Source: Cytidiella melzeri
Taxonomy: Eukaryota > Basidiomycota > Agaricomycetes > Polyporales > Irpicaceae
Assembly (NCBI GenBank): GCA_022592445.1
Contig: JABYQR010000215.1
Location: 1-64,000 of the forward strand
Reading direction: 5' to 3'
Length of the DNA: 64,000 nt
Shown: one piece after another, positions 10,501 through 20,989 of the stretch
Numbering within the stretch: position 1 is the stretch's first letter
How the letters are laid out: each line of letters begins with the position of its first letter
Position numbers and translations under genes: made by a program
The notes under the pieces: generated by a model
The model's database searches: none
The model's input: only the letters and a program-made list of their open reading frames with translations
Told to the model about the DNA's origin: nothing

Positions 10501-13500
10501 GGGGAAGATATTGAGGAAGGAGTCGACGATCGCGTTTGAAAGGTACTTGAAGGCCAGTACTGAGGCACCGGGGCAGGAACTGAAGACGCATTGCTCGCAA
10601 CACTGCTACTGCGTTCCAAAGTGCTGGCTTGGCAAGCGGGGGAGGCAGGTGCATGAGGTGTCGGGTCCGAAGAGCTCTGACCGTTAAAGGCATACTCCGA
10701 CTTCGTACTTGAGTGGTCGTCTTCAGCTTCCGGAAGAACACTCAGCTGTCGGCGTGAGCGCATCAGTAATTTATCATCCCCCGCGTTCTCCCCTTCGTCT
10801 CCGCTCTCGCTCTCACTGTCACCCTCTGCATCGTCGCCTGCCATAGACAAGGTTTGCTCAACCTTCTCCTCCCACTCTTGCCTGATCTTCTCAGTGTACC
10901 GAATGGTGTTCTGCATACGAACGACGTTGTCAATCTTCTGACGCATCACCCGCTCGGCGTCCTCGATGAGCTGACTTAGGGCCTGGTCCTCGATGGCCGG
11001 CTTGTTCCACCGCCTGATCTGCGACATCTTCCTCTCAGAAGCAGGTGAGAGTAGTCTCTGACGTTCAATGGGCTCCTGCGCTTCGTCTTCCTTAAGCGAT
11101 GGTACCTTCACCTCTAATGCGAGCTGCAGAATGTCTTCGAGCTGCTCTAGCACCTGCCTCTGCATTTTCTTGACGCTCATACGCTTCATCTTCAGAGGGG
11201 CTCTGAGCAGCGCGAGGGGCGAACTGGGGCTGGTAGAAGGCGAGAAGATGGGCATGCCGCGGTACTCGGGAACAGTCATCGGCGACGACCTGTCCATGGC
11301 GATCTGAAGCTCACGGATGGTGTTGCGCAACTCCCCAATGCTCTCGTTACACTCGCCAATCTCGGCCTCCAGACGATGAACCTCACTGCAGGTCTCGTTG
11401 TGCTTCTCGAAGTACCACTGAGGAATGTTGCACTCGCAGATGCGACAAAGGATGAGAGCGGTGCTAATGGGGCGAGTAAAGGGAAACGGGGTGACGGGCT
11501 CAGTTGCAGAGCGGTCGCTGAATCCAACCTGTTGGGTAGGCTCAGGCGTCGCTGGTTCGTCGCCGACCTCGCCTTGCTCAAGCAGAATTGACGGAGGTGC
11601 TTGAATGAACTCTGGGGTAGAAATCGGTTTCACGACCCACATAGTATGCGACGGTCGCCCATCCTCGCGGTCAATCATGAGCATACCTTTGCCCTCCATG
11701 TGCTGGTAAAGGACGCTGCAGGTTGGGTCACGGTCGGCTTCTTGATCCAATAGCCGAACTCTGAAACTGACTTCGACTGTATGAGAGTCATCGTCCATGA
11801 GGCGCCTCGTGGCATCGCGGAAAACATGCCAATCTGACGGTGCAAGAAGTTTGGATATCCGAGTACCAATCAGCTCATCCGGTTCACCACTGTCAGCACA
11901 AGAAGTATGAGTACGGTTGATATCGACATGATTTCTCCCAAGCTGCGCTTACGCACCCTATAACAAACCGCCATGCATAATTAATCCAAATGAAGTGGTC
12001 GCCATCCAAAGTAAGCTCCATGACAATGTTCTGGTTTTGCGCCGTCTCCGCCTGAAGGCGTAATCGCTCCGTCGCAAGCACACGCGCAGATTCAGCGTTG
12101 TCCTTGGAAGGAGTCTTCTGAGCCGCAGGCTCTTTGGGGCCCTGATGCGCAGAGCTGAACGACAACTCTTTCATCGATTCACCACGGGTGCGGCGGCCTG
12201 CACTAGTGGTACGCGACATCCGCAACCTCGCCTCCTCTTCCGAGCCCACCTTCAACGCACTGCCAGTCTCTGCCATCTCGTGCTTCATGGACGGGGTCGA
12301 AGGCACAGCAGCGGCAACCTCCTCATCTGGTGGCTTCATCACAAACAAGAGCGGATCCTCTTGCTCATCATCATTGTCGTCGAAGTTCCAAAACTGCTTC
12401 TCCGCTTCCCACCACTCTACAACACGGCTGAGGCTAGCGATGGCTAGCAGAACTTGGACATACCAGTTGCGGCCATGCCAATCTGGATGCTCGTCCCAGG
12501 CCTTGCCGATGTTCTGCACGCGGGTGACGAGCTGCTCACATACCTTCGGTTGAGCGGTAAGTTGACTTATAGACATCTCTATGACATCCGTAGCCACGCC
12601 AATAATGTCGTAGAGCGTCGTCATTATCGGGTCGACGGGATCATCGACAAGGATACGAGACGAGCGGCGGTTATCTCCGGCCGTACCAGGGAATGCATAA
12701 TGGGGAAGAGGAGACCGGGACCGAGAAGTTGAACGAGAGCTGGTGCCGGATCGACTGGGACGGGCAGGGATATGGATGGTACGGGAAAGCCTCCGAGAGG
12801 CAAGACTTTGCCCAGCCCATTGATGTGACGACGCATCACGTTTGCGAGGACTCACTGTTGTCTCAGGAGGAGGAGTCGCACTACTGGCGGGACTCGCGGT
12901 ACCGTTTGCGAGTGGCAAGTGGGAGTACGACCTGTTTTCGCGAGGGAGAGTGGGCTGTCGACGCAAAGATGACGGGCTGTACGAAGCAGGGCTATTGATA
13001 GAGGAAACAGATGCTGTAGCATGAAGGCCAGAGGGATGGGCGTCGAGGGTCAGCGTCGAGAAAACGTCAGTATCTACACCAAGAGACGCACGCTGTCGAC
13101 CTCGAGTGCTACCCTCAGGCTCCGCTTCGTATCCACCATCCGAGCTCACATCGTCGAACTGCAAGGCGGAACTGAGCTCAGCGGGTCGAAGGACAAAAGG
13201 TTCGCGCAATGATTCGTAATCGCTTTGCTGCGATTCGCGCTCTCGTTCAATGTCACGTTGTTCACGTTCGCACTCCTGCTCGTGCTCGTTATCCCGTAGA
13301 CGTTCCTCGAAGAATGCGGTGATGGAGTTGGTAACACGCTGCAATTCTTTGTCGCATTCTTGTTTTGCGGCCTTGAGACGACGGTAGACATGTCGTCTGA
13401 CGAACGGCATAGAGACGGTGTTGGCCCCAGATGATGCATGGCCGCTGCCAATTGACGACTGGGGCTGGGAGGTGATTGCTGGTAAGACAGTCTCTGGAGA

Positions 13501-13551
13501 GAATACAAGAGGACTAGGCGGTTGGCGACGAGGTGCACTCGATTCAGACAT
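7557..13551 (-). CDS. RIM15: Rim15-type AGC protein kinase with PAS, zinc finger and response-regulator domain
   Basis: Six exons on the minus strand (11957-13551, 9781-11889, 9199-9727, 7975-9145, 7884-7922, 7557-7828) join to 1904 codons, with introns of 52-67 bp. In order, the protein has a long disordered N-terminus, a PAS-like segment around residues 530-590, a C2HC finger (CRICECNIPQWYFEKHNETC, about 677-696), and an AGC kinase domain from about 1110 to 1520. The kinase shows GAFGSVF, VAIK-type lysine (YFAIKVL), HRDLKPDN, DFGLS and GTPDYLAPE. A response-regulator receiver domain follows (about 1758-1880). The usual Rim15 insert lies between DFG and the APE motif. In yeasts Rim15 is a nutrient-regulated kinase controlling quiescence entry through Igo/ENSA proteins. 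The receiver keeps an acidic pair (AEDN), phospho-acceptor Asp (LMDLHMP), Ser (VSAYGG) and Lys (AKPV). Confidence 0.95.
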
Positions 13552-14458
13552 GTAGGTCCTGCTGCACTATCGCCTGTGGATGGCGGAGACGTTGCCGGCC
13601 AGTCGTCTGAGTGCGACTAGGCTCTGGGTATGGGCGATGGAAGGGAATGGAGAGCGAGGAACGCAAAGATTGTGTCCAGGGCGCGGTATCAGTATAACAT
13701 GAGCGGTTTTGCGTGTCGTGTCGGATGTGGGCTACGACGTTGACGAAGGTAGAGGCAACGAGGGCGGAGGATGGAGATTCAGCACGGTCGACCTGGATCT
13801 CACCTCGCAAACCTCTCAACGCCAGATCGTTTTTTCTCACAAACTCTCCTCCCAAAACGGAATACGTCCCAATCCAAGCCAGAAAAGGAAATGTTTTGAC
13901 GGCAGTTTCTGCCCGAAATGTTGTAAAAAATGTTATTGAACCGGTTCTCGGCCCTGGGGTCTCACCTGGGTCTATCTCAAACCCCTGTAGCGTTGTTAGT
14001 ACTCCTGCAAACGTCACCTGGCCACCACTGAATGCCACGAATTTGACTGCAGCATGTGCACAAGACCTTCCAGCTTTATGCGATTGGCAACACTTCATAG
14101 TGGAATTTTGCAATCTTAGCCTCGCTATATACTTAGGGAGCAGACGCCAGACAGCCGCTTTCGGGGTCCTGCCTCACGAACAAACACGTGTTCGGACCTA
14201 CTCGCGAATTGCCGTCCTGTCTCGACCACCGTCGGCGCGACTCACGCGAGCTTGGCCAGCGACCGACGCAACGAAGGGCCTGCCTCATCGTCGTCCGCAG
14301 AGGGAACAACTACTCTGGAACGTATACGGCCGTATTACCCCGTCCTGACTCTGCGTACAGACTCCGCAGCGCCAGCAATTGCGCCTACTCCCTCGTACAG
14401 TTGTTGGAGTGGTCTTACACCCGCTAGACCCACATCTCCATTTCATTCAGTACAAATT
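13552..14458. promoter_or_regulatory. Divergent promoter between RIM15 and mitochondrial S18 gene
   Basis: About 900 bp separate two divergent start codons. It contains long overlapping open frames on both strands (minus 13544-14113, plus 13713-14348) that match nothing I know. The minus one ends in a TGA overlapping the RIM15 start codon (ATGTCTGAA), so it would act as an upstream frame if the RIM15 transcript starts beyond about 14100. No TATA box stands out. Confidence 0.45.
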
Positions 14459-15183
14459 ATGGCCTCCCTCGCCAAGTTCTTCCGCTCTGCCGCGCGCCAT
14501 ACTCCGCACCTTCGCCCAGCCTTGCCGACAGCTGCAGGGGCAGCTCGAATACAAGCCTTCTCCTCTTCTTCGTCTTTTCAGGCGGAACACGATGAAGAAG
14601 AGGATGCGCCCAAAGATTTCGTCGAGCTTACAGGATATGTCGTTCAAGCAGCAGAGGAAGGTGCGTGTAGGATCCATATTATCTGCCATGCTCCTGAGCT
14701 CAACGGATGTATTCCAGGTGCAACGCACACCGGGACCCAAACTAGATTCAAAAACTTTGGTTACTCTTCCGTACGTACGAACAGCAAGCCTGTTCCGTAT
14801 CTTCGATAACAACTCATCTTGCGTAGTTCGTCCAACCCGTTGACCTCTCTCGCGGGGCTCGCGTCGACACAGGCTTCACGAGACGTTCAAAAAGGCCTCT
14901 ACTGGGCCCAGGCAGGCGTGAAGCCGAGAAGAATGATGTCTTCCGCCAGCTTGACATCGATCCCGTCCACGAAGCTACAAACTCCAAGCTCATGTCATAC
15001 TTTGTCACTGAGATGGGCAAAATCAAGCCGCGGGCGATGACCGGTCTGACGTGGAAGAGCCAGCGCAAGCTTGGGAAAGCCATACGGCGAGCAAGGATGA
15101 TGGGCATTATCCCGCAGCTCAGCAGAAAGGTGCTCGGGAAACCCTCTTACCACAATACTGTCCGCTCCGTCAGAAGTGCGTAA
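14459..15183 (+). CDS. Mitochondrial small-subunit ribosomal protein bS18m
   Basis: Exons 14459-14660, 14718-14770 and 14827-15183 give 203 residues. The N-terminus (MASLAKFFRSAARHTP) is Arg/Ser/Ala-rich without acids, a mitochondrial targeting signal. The last exon carries the S18 core: QLDIDP, then LMSYFVTEMGKIKPR, TGLTWKSQRKLGKAIRRAR and MMGIIP, matching the RNA-binding end of the bS18 family. It belongs to the mitoribosome 30S body. The small middle exon is the least certain part: GT-AG borders and phase fit, but its sequence is not recognisable. Its stop lies about 800 bp before the convergent RPN11 stop. Confidence 0.85.
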
Positions 15184-15892
15184 CCTGCGTTCGCAGGCGG
15201 ACAGCGTCCGCGTCAGCGTTTCAAGTGTCGAAAGCTACAAATCCCTCACAGGCTCTAGCACTAAATCCCGGCTCACCTTCAGCCGTGTGCCGTGCATTTA
15301 GCACAAGCCATCGAACCGTTCGTCATACAGTTGTCGTCGTCTATAGAGCGTAATAATCTCTTGATTGAATTCATCTTGCCCGGATCTGCGCTGGCTATAG
15401 TACAGTGAACTCTGCGGAGTATCTTATCATCAGCTGTCGATGAATTGGCTCCCCTGCCTGCGATTGTGGCCGGAAGTCTTAGCCTACATATGGACGACGC
15501 CACTGGGTTTCGTGTTACTTGTTTCGCATGAGCGAGGTCAGATGGCCGCTGGAGAGAGTTGGTCATTCACCAAGACATTCAAACCATCAGAACTTCAGAA
15601 GCAGGGGGTTGACAAGATTGAGGGGTGAGTGTGTTCGGCGCACATTGATACGACGTTTTTCCCAGGCAGATTTGCTGAACCTGAGAAACGAACTTTAACC
15701 GTGTACTATACGCACAACTCAGGACCTGCCGTCACTCAGTATCACGTTCGTCTCTTGAAGAGCGAATTGACTATGCTTTCGTACGTCTGCGCTTACTTCA
15801 AAGGGATGGGCTATGATATACGCACGCCTTTTGAGGCCGTTTGTCTAATCTCTAGACTCGCGACACATCGCCCTGAAGACAGCGAGGAGTGA
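15184..15892 (+). CDS. Unrecognised gene with uncertain 5' exons
   Basis: Coding-looking segments alternate between frames with splice-like borders. One lies at 15300-15400 (SSSIERNNLLIEFILPGSA). After an AG near 15435 there is a segment reading VDELAPLPAIVAGSLSLH. Next is 15533-15625 (SFTKTFKPSELQKQGVDK). A clear 40-bp GTGAGT...CCCAG intron (about 15626-15665) follows, and then 15666-15892 (KRTLTVYYTHNSGP, then YHVRLLKSELTMLSYVCAYF). No start ATG fits the first segments, and the whole frame could not be joined. The last two exons are the best supported. I do not recognise the family; it may be a fast-evolving subunit of a larger complex. It is convergent with RPN11, 80 bp apart. Confidence 0.45.
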
Positions 15893-15972
15893 CCAGAGAA
15901 CCACAACCCACTGACAGCGGAATAACGCACAAGAGTGAGTAATAGAAATACATACTCGATGTATCGCACAAA

Positions 15973-17188
15973 CTACAGTTCGGCAAGAAGCATCGACGCG
16001 AGGTTCTGCACTACTTGGTTTCCCATCGCCTGCTCCACGGCCTCTTCCAAATGCCGCTTGGGGTCTTGCTTGCCAACGTGCCTCGTCTTGAGTTGGTCTG
16101 CCGTAAGTGTCGATTCTTCCTGCACAGACTTGTTGTATGCTTCTGACAATGTGAGCATCGACTGAATGGGCCAGCGCGGAATCAGGCAAGGAGTTCCGGT
16201 ATGTACTTCAAGATATTTACGTACCTTGATCGCCTTCTCGTTGTTCTCTTTGTGCGTCTTGAAATCCTTCAACGCCAGTCCCTCTGTCCAGTTCCGTTTG
16301 TGCAAGTTCATCAACATACTCTGCTCCAGTTCCGTCTTACGATAGTTCACGGCTATCGAGTAGTAGTGCCTGTTCAGCCCGTGGATGAGGGCTTGAATAG
16401 AAGGCTTGTTGATATGACCAATATTTGAGGTCGTCTGCCGCGGTTCGCTGCCAGCTACCACCGTCTGGGGTTGAATCAGCCGAAAAGCGTCGATAACGAC
16501 TTTGCCTTTGACAGATTGAATGGGGTCAATGACAACAGAGACGGAGCGCGAGTCAAGTGACTCGAAAGACTGTAAAAGTGGGTAAGCAAGGGAGACTTTG
16601 GCGATTTGTCCAATGAGAAGACTAGCCTGCTGCGTGTTGATATCCACACCAGATAGCCAGCATCCAAAGCCAGGGTGAGAGTGGTACCAGCCGACGACTT
16701 CTTCGGGTCTGGATGTAAGGGAAGCTGAGTACTTCCACGCTTGAGAGCTAATACATCCAACGCACCGTCCCGTCTGCTTAAGCATCTCCATCATTTTCTG
16801 CTGGAACACATGGTCAACAGACTCGACGGAGACCGTTGTACCTGACTGCGGCATGGCATAGACGTCGATCACTTGAACGGTGTATTCGTCAACGAAACGA
16901 CCAAGCATAAGTCCCATGACTTCCATAGGTACTCCAGCCCGTCCGTGCTTCAACATCTATGGCAGACAAACTTCAGCATTAGACATAAGGAGATACAATG
17001 ACAGAACACACCTTGAGAAGAGCTAACGAGGAGATATGAATCACTTCGCCGCTGAAAACCAGCGTAAGTATCGAAACACACCTTATGGGACAACGTTAGA
17101 CGTACTTGTCAGGAATAGTTGTGTCTCCTGTCCTTTGACGTTGACCCTGCGCCTGCATCAACATTTGCTGGTAGTCATTTGCGTCCAT
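15973..17188 (-). CDS. RPN11: 26S proteasome regulatory subunit RPN11 (lid deubiquitinase)
   Basis: Six exons on the minus strand (17106-17188, 17012-17051, 16766-16956, 16627-16708, 16225-16569, 15973-16161) join to 309 residues, the family's normal length. It is a JAMM/MPN+ metalloprotease. After the catalytic glutamate region ([12 protein letters not shown]), the zinc motif reads [17 protein letters not shown] (HxH...D). The Rpn11-specific stretch [17 protein letters not shown] and the C-terminal [10 protein letters not shown] are present. It cleaves ubiquitin chains from substrates at the entrance of the proteasome. One intron (16570-16626) begins with GC rather than GT. Three consecutive introns are multiples of three without in-frame stops (see findings). 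Confidence 0.97.
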
Positions 17189-17885
17189 TGCTGAAAGCTA
17201 AAGCGTGAGCTTTGGGAAAGTCGGGACTGAGAGCGTAGAAAGTACGCGTCTCGCTGACGCGTCGCAACCTACAAATGACTCACGTGACCATATGCCTTTC
17301 TGAGACTGAGTCTCATCAAAGTTTCGCCACCTCTACTCTCGGTCCCAGACCCTCGAGTCTCAACGTTCTTAACGCTTGTGTCAATATCCCTCTCCATTGA
17401 CTAGGTTGCGCACGTATGACCCACCTACACAGCTCACAGGCCGCAACCGACCCAATCTCTTTGCTGCGTTTGCTGGTGCCGCTATTCCTCCTTCGTTCCG
17501 CGTTCTCGTCAGACACAGCGGCACTCACAAACTGAGGGAAGGCGTTTTAGGAGGAAAACGGTGGAGTCTACGACGTGATACTCAAGCCGGGAACATGCTG
17601 ATCGAAGGAGGATGTGCGCTCGCTGGGTAGAGCCTCTCAGAAACTGAAGTGCGCACTCGGAGGTGGGTTTGAACAGTGGGACCTCCATCCTGTCCTCAGA
17701 AAACTCCGCCTTCCTTCGCTATTTGAACTTGGATCTACCGTCTGCATAGAGTTGCTGCACTGCTCTTTTGGGTGTGCAAGGCTTGTCTTTAAACTGCTTC
17801 AGTCACAATATTGCTCTTTCTGCGCTGTGCCCTCTCCTCGCTGCGTTCAGCATATCTCTATCGGACGTATTTGCAGGTGCCATAT
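17189..17885. other. Intergenic with decayed open frames
   Basis: This stretch holds the RPN11 promoter and then short broken frames on the plus strand up to the AIM9/APH-like pseudogene. One hydrophobic stretch near 17450-17530 reads like a leader but runs into a stop. I could not assign any of it to a family; it may be the 5' part of the pseudogene. Confidence 0.4.
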
Positions 17886-18350
17886 TGTACGTTTTTGAGC
17901 ACGTCAGATCCCCTTGAGGATTTCTTCGATTATCCGTCGGGACACTGGCTGTAAGTCCCATCCCTATTGTTCTCTGACGTATGTTTCTAATCCTTGGTCT
18001 CGCGGATTCAGCGTCAAAATCACATTGCAGAGAGCAGGCGTGAGCTTTGACCAGCAGCTTAGTATGTCGGACGGAGCTCTCAAGCTATCGACAAACCCGG
18101 CTTCGACATAGTGGCCTTCATCCCGAACCCTGGCGGTCCCAGGTGCTACGCTTTGACTAGCAAAGTGGCTATCATTCGTCCTTGCGTTCTTTGGCTGCCT
18201 GTACCCGAATTCTACGATTGTTCCCTTCGTCCGACAACCCTGCGAAAGCCCGAAACATGTTTTCGCGAGTTACGAGGGGTACACAACTCAGCGACGCGTG
18301 GATGGAGCTTGAGGCACCAGAGACTATTCTGGTCTCCTGCGGGTACGGAT
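17886..18350 (+). pseudogene. AIM9/aminoglycoside-phosphotransferase-like pseudogene
   Basis: Starting near 17895 the sequence reads STSDPLEDFFDYPSGHWL, the hallmark N-terminus of the basidiomycete APH-domain family related to AIM9. A GTAAGT...CAG intron near 17951-18011 follows. The next exon continues in one frame as HIAESRREL, stop, PAA, stop, YVGRSSQAID, then VAFIPNPGGPRCYALTSKVA and LPVPEFYDCS. After a frame change it reads RGTQLSDAWMELEAPE. So there are two in-frame stops, an apparent loss of the kinase glycine-rich segment between AID and DIV, and at least one frameshift, and the catalytic C-terminal half is absent. Family members are small-molecule kinase-like mitochondrial proteins of unclear substrate. 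This copy cannot be functional. Confidence 0.75.
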
Positions 18351-18589
18351 CCTCAGCCCAGGGATTGAACATTCAGCACACGCGGTTCAGCACGACTCCG
18401 TGCTCGTTGCATTTCCCTAAAACTTTGTTCTGTGAAATCACCACGGTATTGGCGCAATGTTCCACATTTCCAGGCTTCCATGCGCGTGGCAGGTGGCACC
18501 TACGCGTCCCCTAAGCGCTGTTGCCTCTTTCCCACTCTTTCGCAGCAATGCCCAGCCACTCTCATCACGTTCTCAGGACTCGTATGCTC

Positions 18590-20720
18590 AATGTTTTCTC
18601 TCGAAACTTGCAAAGAAGCTCGAGAGGAGGAAAAAACCGCTCGCAGAGGTAGAGGCAGACCGGAAAGGGGACGTCGTCAGACCCATTGTCATGCAGGAAT
18701 TTGGCGAAGTGCCTGTAGAAGAGGATAGCAGTGCAGGTGTACCAGACGTAGTGCGCACCGCCGGTGAAGAAAGAGCAGAGGATGCCTCTAACGAGGTCGC
18801 AGTTGCAGATTTGGCGGGAATTGGTGACGCCTCGCCGACACCCCGCGACGACGATATCGATAGCGAAGATCGCACCACAGGGAATATTCTCCTGAGCATC
18901 GCTAAGCCAACCTCGAAAGTCCTCGAATACGTCGCAGAGGCATCTGGCTTCGCTCCTTTCAAGGTCGTAGCAGCCAGTCTAAAGTTCGTTGTAGAATGCC
19001 GAAGTGAGTTGTACTGTTTTGCTTAGTAGGATGTAAATGAGACTTACTGGCGAGCAGACAGCTGCGGAGAACAAGGAGGACGCACAGAATCTATTCAGCC
19101 GACTCGAGTGAATCTTGGCGTCGTTGGAAACACCGTTGGACGACCCAGAAGAGACTGCGCGCCGTGTCATATTGTCAAAGTACCTATCGCTCATTCTTCT
19201 TGTGCCGTTCAATCGTTGACTGTCTGGGCATTCTAGACAGTTGGAGAAGACAAGCAAAAAGCTTGGCCCCTTAGGAGGCGCTGACCGCGACGAGCGGTTT
19301 CTAAACGAATGCAGGCAACCTTTCAAGGCGCCTGAAAATGCGAAGCTCGTTCAAGAATGCCTTACTGCAGTTGATCAGGCGCTTTCAGAGTATCAGGTAT
19401 TGTCAGCCAGATCTCACATTATTGCTCGCCACCCATAGAATGTCAGCTTTCTCTGGTACAGAGAGTCCATGAGCTCAGCACGGCGCAGAGAGTGCTACTG
19501 CAAGAATTACATGAACTCAGTGTGAAACATATTGTAGGTCAACGATACGCGGCTCAGCGTTCCCGTCATCTTGTTGACGCATGCTCGCTTTTGCAGTGCA
19601 TGGTTCAACTGCAATGCATGTCTGCTATCCAGAAGGCACCTCTGGTCGCACCGTGTTGCTGTTCAAAGCACATAGTGCTGACGTCAGATCCGTCGCGTTT
19701 TCTCTGGATGGCAGGTTCATCGCCTCTGGTGCAGAAGACCAGACTGTCAACGTCTGGGAGACGGGTGTCGGGGGCTTCAACCAGGATACAAACAACACTC
19801 ACTCTGAAAGGATCAGGTGCACGCACTTCTCCAACGACGGGCAGCTGTTGATCTCCGGCTCAGATGATAAACACATTGCGAGTATGGCACACTCGGAATG
19901 GGACACTTCAATTTATCGTAGTACGCGAGCACTCGATCATTGACGCAGTATTCCTATCTGACAACCAACATGTCATCTTTTGTGACCGGGATGGATATGG
20001 GCACCTGTGGGATCGGTTTCCAAGACGAGACAATGGCGCAGCAGAAGATCACTATGGAGGACGACATGACATTTGAGAGCCACATTTTACCTTACACACT
20101 CACGGCGTACTGGGGTTCCTTCCGCTGTGCAATCTCATCGCGCGACACATATGGGCGAATTGACTGCTGGACAATAGAACAAATTGACGGCGCCGACGGG
20201 CCTCGCATGGTTCTGGCTGCGCGAGGTGATTGTGCCTTCCTTTGAACGTGTCGTGCGAATCAGCCACCAAAGAACATTCGAAAGCCGACGACGACATCAC
20301 GCTCGTACTTGAGTGCGATTCCGGCAAGCGATAGCGATACTCCGCTACCTAGAGAAAAATGCTGGCAGGGCAGTAGTAACTGGCAGGGCAGTAGTAACCG
20401 ACACGACTGAGAGACGCTGGAATTTGTCGATGAAAGCTGCAGGCGAACCATCGTCCCTCGTCGGAGTTCGCAATGTGCTCACTAGCTCAGAGGTACCTTG
20501 CTATCAATCGGATGACGGGAAGCAGTGTGGTCCTGGACAGACGACAAGGTCGAAAGATTATGTGGATTTCCACCTGTACACAGCCGTGTGGACTCTTACC
20601 GCCCGCCGATTGAAGTCGAATGTCGCTGGTACGAGGAACGGCCCCTAGCTTTAGGCAGCGGCGGCCGCCTGCTTCTTGTGGACTTTTCGCGTGCGAGGTT
20701 GGACGACAGTCCCTTCTAGT
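18590..20720 (+). pseudogene. WD40-repeat (NLR-like) protein, degenerate
   Basis: The region encodes a Lys/Glu-rich N-terminus (AKKLERRKKPLAEVE), then a helical region with FKVVAASLKFVVECR. A candidate intron (19012-19063) is followed by NKEDAQNLFSRLE, an in-frame TGA, and LDDPEETARR. After another break comes KLGPLGGADRDERFLNECRQ, the helical-domain style seen before NACHT or WD40 parts of Agaricomycete STAND proteins. No NACHT P-loop is present. WD40 blades follow from 19650 (AHSADVRSVAFSLDGRFIASG, 20 residues of it visible in one frame), and an extra base near 19870 shifts ISGSDDK out of frame with the next blade. A tail at 20470-20600 resembles the remnant at 55.5 kb. Multiple frame breaks argue for a pseudogene, although some could be unannotated introns. 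Confidence 0.6.
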
Positions 20721-20989
20721 ACTAGTGTACGTGTACCAACTCCTCGCTCGATACGTGATAGTACACCTGCCGTCCGTACGGTACCTTCTTCAACCCGAGA
20801 GTCACTGTAGCCCCATAATTCTTTCGATAACGATAAGTTGTATGACATGCGTAGTAATCGACGTTAATTGCAAAGAGCGTTCGAAGTGTATTCCTACTGC
20901 AACGTCGGACAGTGCGGAAGTGAGGAATGGGGATGATGACAGGTACAACATTAAGGGCAACCCAACCCGAAAACGCTCTCGCGAGTCAA

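Noticed and set aside
13713..14348. 211-codon plus-strand frame in the RIM15/S18 intergenic region
   Set aside because: It overlaps an equally long minus-strand frame and the S18 promoter. It has no recognisable motif and no ATG context preference, and both frames are probably chance in GC-rich leader DNA.
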